Shown one piece after another: positions 6,825 through 8,995 of a stretch of 8,995 bases of DNA. The stretch is taken from NCBI GenBank assembly GCA_023394035.1, contig JAEXBK010000151.1:1-8995 (forward strand), given 5' to 3'. Under the pieces are notes generated by a model. That model saw only the letters and a program-made list of their open reading frames with translations. It was not told the origin of the DNA and made no database searches. Source of the DNA: Bacillota bacterium. GTDB lineage: Bacteria; Bacillota; Clostridia; Peptostreptococcales; Anaerovoracaceae. Made by a program: the position numbers and the translations under genes. Positions within the stretch are counted from its first letter, which is position 1. Each line of letters opens with the position of its first letter.

Positions 6825-7790
6825 TTAGTCTTCGAAATCGGGCTTGTATACCTTGCGATTATCGAGAGTTCTCACCCTTTCCGAGAACGAACCCGGTTCT
6901 ATCGACGATACAGCCTCTTCCATGTCATACATTCTCGCATCTATCATGTCGAGATAATGAAGCATCTCCGCCTCCGGAAACATAGGCTTCTTAGGGCTTC
7001 CGAACTCCGGCTCATAGTGGTGCGAAAGTATCATATGCTCCATTATCAAAGCCTTCTCCTCCGGCAGTCCGAGCTCTCTTGCGAGACCGTCAATCGCCGT
7101 TATTCCCTGAATTATGTGTCCGAGCAGCTGACCTCTCTTGGAATACCCCGAAGCAATACCGTTTTCTGAGGCTTCTATCTCATTGAGCTTTTCCATATCG
7201 TGAATTATCACGCCCGTTATTATTAGGTCGCGGTTCAGGAATTTGTATATATCGCATACAGCCTTACCCGTCATGAGCATCCTCTTCATATGCCAAAGCA
7301 GACCGCCGAATTCCGCATGATGGTTCTTCGCTGCCGCCGGATAATATCTCAGCCTATCCCTGTTATCCTCAAGAAGTTTAACGGCAACGGCGCGAAAATC
7401 CTTATCTTCTATCTCGTTTGCAGAGCCGAGGATGTAAGCATACATTTCTTCCGGAAGCTCAGGGGCAGCTTTGATGAAATCCGCCATATCAAAAGCATCA
7501 GCCTCCGAGGTTTTCCTGATCTTAAGGACTCTGAGCTGTGTATTACCCTGCCACTCCGTAACCTGAGCCTTGACTTTGATGATATCGCCTTCCTTTATTG
7601 CGGAAAGTGCGGGCTCCTCACCCTCTACAACATCCCACTTCTTGGCACTTACCTCGCCTGTCGAATCTGCAAGGTGCATGTCAAGGTATTGTTTTTTATT
7701 TGATCCTACTCTGAGTGCTATAGATTTAACTATAAAAAAATCTATGAACTCCATATTACTCTTGAGGTCTTTTACAAAATATTGTTTCAT
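6825..7790 (-). CDS. yhaM: 3'-5' exoribonuclease YhaM (OB-fold plus HD domain)
   Basis: YhaM family enzymes trim RNA (and ssDNA in vitro) from the 3' end in a metal-dependent way and tidy the 3' ends of terminated transcripts in Firmicutes. The 321-aa product has an N-terminal OB-fold nucleic-acid domain (about residues 10-95: SIALRVGSNKKQYLDMHLADSTGEV, WQGNTQLRVLKI). An HD phosphohydrolase domain follows: H167 in LLWH, the H197-D198 pair in GVIIHDMEK, the H257-H258 pair in LSHHYEPEFGSP, and the closing LDMIDARMYDME. I chose the ATG at 7790 because GGAG lies 6 nt upstream. An in-frame TTG at 7814 lacks such a site and adds eight residues. It is first of the yhaM-recD2-comF operon, 17 bp before recD2, behind a strong promoter. 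Complete. Confidence 0.94.
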   Translation of the reverse strand: MKQYFVKDLKSNMEFIDFFIVKSIALRVGSNKKQYLDMHLADSTGEVSAKKWDVVEGEEPALSAIKEGDIIKVKAQVTEWQGNTQLRVLKIRKTSEADAFDMADFIKAAPELPEEMYAYILGSANEIEDKDFRAVAVKLLEDNRDRLRYYPAAAKNHHAEFGGLLWHMKRMLMTGKAVCDIYKFLNRDLIITGVIIHDMEKLNEIEASENGIASGYSKRGQLLGHIIQGITAIDGLARELGLPEEKALIMEHMILSHHYEPEFGSPKKPMFPEAEMLHYLDMIDARMYDMEEAVSSIEPGSFSERVRTLDNRKVYKPDFED

Positions 7791-7838
7791 TCTTATCTCC
7801 ATATCTATACGCAATTTGCGGTGTTATGCCTTGCAATA

Positions 7839-7867
7839 ATTATACAGTCTTCCCCATACTATGTAAA
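7839..7867 (-). promoter_or_regulatory. Promoter of the yhaM-recD2-comF operon
   Basis: TTTACA (7867-7862) and TATAAT (7844-7839) are spaced by exactly 17 nt: five of six and six of six matches to sigma-A consensus. It is the best promoter in the window. Transcription should begin near 7832, about 40 nt before the yhaM ATG. Confidence 0.85.
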
Positions 7868-7875
7868 CCGCAGGG

Positions 7876-7921
7876 AAATAAAAAGGAGTCACATCCGACA
7901 AAACCGTCTTCCGAGGCTCCT
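7876..7921 (-). terminator. Possible terminator after the response regulator
   Basis: After the response regulator stop, AGGAG (7921-7917) can pair with CTCCT (7888-7884), which is followed directly by a T-run TTTTTATTT. The inner loop is about 28 nt with only weak internal pairing, so the stem is short. Placement between one gene and the next promoter supports the call. Confidence 0.45.
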
Positions 7922-7929
7922 AACATCGC

Positions 7930-8622
7930 CTAAAGTTTTTCTACCTTATAGCCTATTCCCCAAACAACCTTAAGGTATTTAGGATTTTTGGGATTTATCT
8001 CTATCTTTTCGCGGATGCGCCTTATATGAACCGCAACCGTATTCTCCGGATTATATGCCGGCTCGTTCCAGACGTTCTCGTAGATCTGTTCTATCGAGAA
8101 AACCTTTCCCGCGTTCTGCGTCAAAAGCTTAAGTATCCCGAATTCCGTAGGTGTAACAGTCACATATTCCCCGTCAACGCTTACGGTCTTCTCCGTATCG
8201 TCTATAAACAGTCCGCCGCTCTTGTAAATCGTGCCGCCGGATTCCTTTTCAAGACTGCCGAGACTCGTAAACCTTCTGAGCTGCGACTTGACCCTCGCAA
8301 CGAGTTCGAGCGGATTGAACGGTTTTGTTATATAATCGTCTGCACCTACATTAAGCCCCGTCACCTTATCATATTCTTCACTTTTTGCAGAAAGCATGAT
8401 GATAGGAATGTTATTGTTCTTGCGAATCTGCATCGTAGCCTGAACGCCGTCCATTTTCGGCATCATTATATCCATCAAAATCAGGTGAACCTGATGCTTC
8501 CTCACGATATCGAGAGCTTCTACTCCGTCGTACGCCTTAAGGACATTATAGCCTTCGTTACGCAGATATATCTCTATGGCTTCAGCTATCGCTCTGTCGT
8601 CATCACAGACAAGAATGTTCAT
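7930..8622 (-). CDS. OmpR/PhoB-family response regulator, no kinase adjacent
   Basis: This is a two-component transcription factor of 230 aa. The receiver domain (about residues 1-115) has the acidic cluster D7-D8-D9, phospho-acceptor D51 (in LILMDIMMPKMDG), the switch serine S79 (IIMLSAK) and K100 (DDYITKPF); all are intact. The C-terminal winged-helix DNA-binding domain (about 130-230) shows VTVTPTEFGILKLL, NVWNEPAYNPENTVAVHIRRIREKI and VVWGIGYKVEKL. It resembles the VanR-like branch common in Clostridia, but I cannot name the regulon. The ATG has AAAGGAG 7 nt upstream. The histidine kinase that normally follows is missing: the gene ends in a probable terminator and yhaM starts a new transcript. 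Upstream is an insertion sequence. It may be a true orphan regulator, or its partner may lie beyond the insertion. Confidence 0.95.
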   Translation of the reverse strand: MNILVCDDDRAIAEAIEIYLRNEGYNVLKAYDGVEALDIVRKHQVHLILMDIMMPKMDGVQATMQIRKNNNIPIIMLSAKSEEYDKVTGLNVGADDYITKPFNPLELVARVKSQLRRFTSLGSLEKESGGTIYKSGGLFIDDTEKTVSVDGEYVTVTPTEFGILKLLTQNAGKVFSIEQIYENVWNEPAYNPENTVAVHIRRIREKIEINPKNPKYLKVVWGIGYKVEKL

Positions 8623-8645
8623 TGACGCACTCCTTTCTTCCCACC

Positions 8646-8678
8646 ATTATAATATACCACATTTACAAAAATCCGCAA
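8646..8678 (-). promoter_or_regulatory. Putative promoter of the response regulator gene
   Basis: The minus strand carries overlapping -10 candidates in TATATTATAAT: TATATT (8656-8651) and TATAAT (8651-8646). TTGCGG (8678-8673) lies 16 nt before the first and is a weak -35. Transcription from either would begin about 10-20 nt before the AAAGGAG site. The upstream flank is close to the insertion sequence, so any activator site may be interrupted or replaced. Confidence 0.5.
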
Positions 8679-8708
8679 ATACTATCTGAGCTTAAATGAT
8701 TTCGGAGC

Positions 8709-8722
8709 TTGTAACTTTACAA
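8709..8722. repeat. Short palindrome near the insertion sequence left end
   Basis: TTGTAA-CT-TTACAA is a perfect 6-bp inverted repeat with a 2-nt centre. It lies between the response regulator promoter and the transposase gene, so it may be part of the element's terminal inverted repeat or a regulator operator. The sequence alone cannot separate these. Confidence 0.5.
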
Positions 8723-8751
8723 TAGATGTGACACCTTCACCATAGAAAAAA

Positions 8752-8814
8752 GCGATTGAGTCCATTAGAATGTTAATAACTACAAAAACTTCTAAGTGAG
8801 AGGACTTCAATCGC
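8752..8814 (+). promoter_or_regulatory. Long hairpin covering the transposase translation start region
   Basis: GCGATTGA + GTCC (8752-8763) pair with GGAC + TCAATCGC (8802-8814) with a single bulged T. Inside, TTAGAA (8765-8770) pairs with TTCTAA (8790-8795) across a 19-nt loop: 18 bp in total. The right arm ends two bases before the transposase ATG and includes much of the only purine-rich ribosome binding candidate (GAGAGGA). In other elements such leaders silence transposase made from read-through transcripts entering the element. Confidence 0.75.
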
Positions 8815-8815
8815 C

Positions 8816-8995
8816 ATGAATAATATATCATATACACAGCGATATCTGCCACATGAACTTACTACGAAATTTTATGCCTGCAAATTGTATAGGTCAGGTT
8901 ACTCAGTTGCCTTCGTTTGCCGGCGTTACCATATTTCTAAATCATCGCTTATGCGATGGAATAAGAAGTTTGATGGCAGCAAAGATTCTTTGCTG
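8816..8995 (+). CDS. Transposase N-terminal fragment (helix-turn-helix part), cut by window edge
   Basis: Sixty codons are open from ATG to the window end. The product begins MNNISYTQRYLPHELTTKFY and has a helix-turn-helix at about residues 18-52: SGYSVAFVCRRYHIS as the first two helices and KSSLMRWNKKF as the recognition helix. This matches the opening of transposases with a C-terminal integrase (DDE) core of the IS3/IS481/IS30-like type, in which a 'G-x-S-x-x-x-V-x-R-x-Y-x-I-S' pattern precedes an 'RW-x-x-x-F' helix. The catalytic core is outside the window, so activity and family remain open. The gene is the only one on the plus strand, divergent from the response regulator. Its leader is a strong hairpin that may limit translation. 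Confidence 0.8.
   Translation, partial: MNNISYTQRYLPHELTTKFYACKLYRSGYSVAFVCRRYHISKSSLMRWNKKFDGSKDSLL

Larger units (their letters stand above)
8709..8995 (+). mobile_element. Insertion sequence, left part only
   Basis: A transposase gene begins at 8816 and runs off the window, preceded by a long hairpin and non-coding sequence of about 100 nt. The left boundary is a guess near 8709-8711 (TGTAACTTTACAATAG begins with the TG typical of many element ends). The right end and target duplication are outside the window, so neither family nor exact boundary can be proven. Confidence 0.65.

Noticed and set aside
8026..8625. 199-codon plus-strand open frame
   Set aside because: It is antisense to the response regulator, which has every expected receiver and winged-helix residue.

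Overview
The window reads as a chromosomal core segment of a Firmicute, most likely an anaerobic member of the Clostridia. The evidence is the gene content and order (cdaA-cdaR-glmM, long-form hpf, yhaM, recD2, comF), strong AAGGAGG-type ribosome binding sites, and AT-rich spacers in moderate-GC coding sequence. Species cannot be fixed from the sequence alone. All complete genes lie on the minus strand, so transcription runs from high to low coordinates. The only plus-strand gene is a transposase fragment at the right edge.

In order of transcription, the layout is as follows. (1) At 8700-8995 is the left part of an insertion sequence, with the first 60 codons of its transposase on the plus strand behind a long hairpin. 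(2) At 7930-8622 is an OmpR-family response regulator with its own -10 region and no histidine kinase next to it in the window. (3) At 3912-7790 is a compact yhaM - recD2 - comF operon behind a good TTTACA-N17-TATAAT promoter, encoding a 3'-5' exoribonuclease, a RecD2 helicase and a ComF-type phosphoribosyltransferase. (4) At 3569-3911 there is no gene but a structured RNA of about 176 nt. It is closed by a long-range terminal stem, followed by a U-tract, and sits directly upstream of hpf. Position, size and architecture match the raiA RNA motif, and this is the most interesting object in the window. (5) At 3038-3568 is hpf (raiA/yfiA), long form, with an extended -10 promoter and a strong intrinsic terminator. 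(6) From 2897 to the left edge lies the cdaA - cdaR - glmM operon, for c-di-AMP synthesis, its membrane regulator and phosphoglucosamine mutase. glmM is cut by the window edge.

Functionally the window joins cell-wall precursor supply and c-di-AMP control (glmM, cdaA, cdaR), stationary-phase ribosome hibernation (hpf with its upstream ncRNA), and RNA/DNA maintenance (yhaM, recD2, comF). No prophage, CRISPR array, tRNA or rRNA was seen. Apart from the insertion sequence, the genes look vertically inherited and intact.
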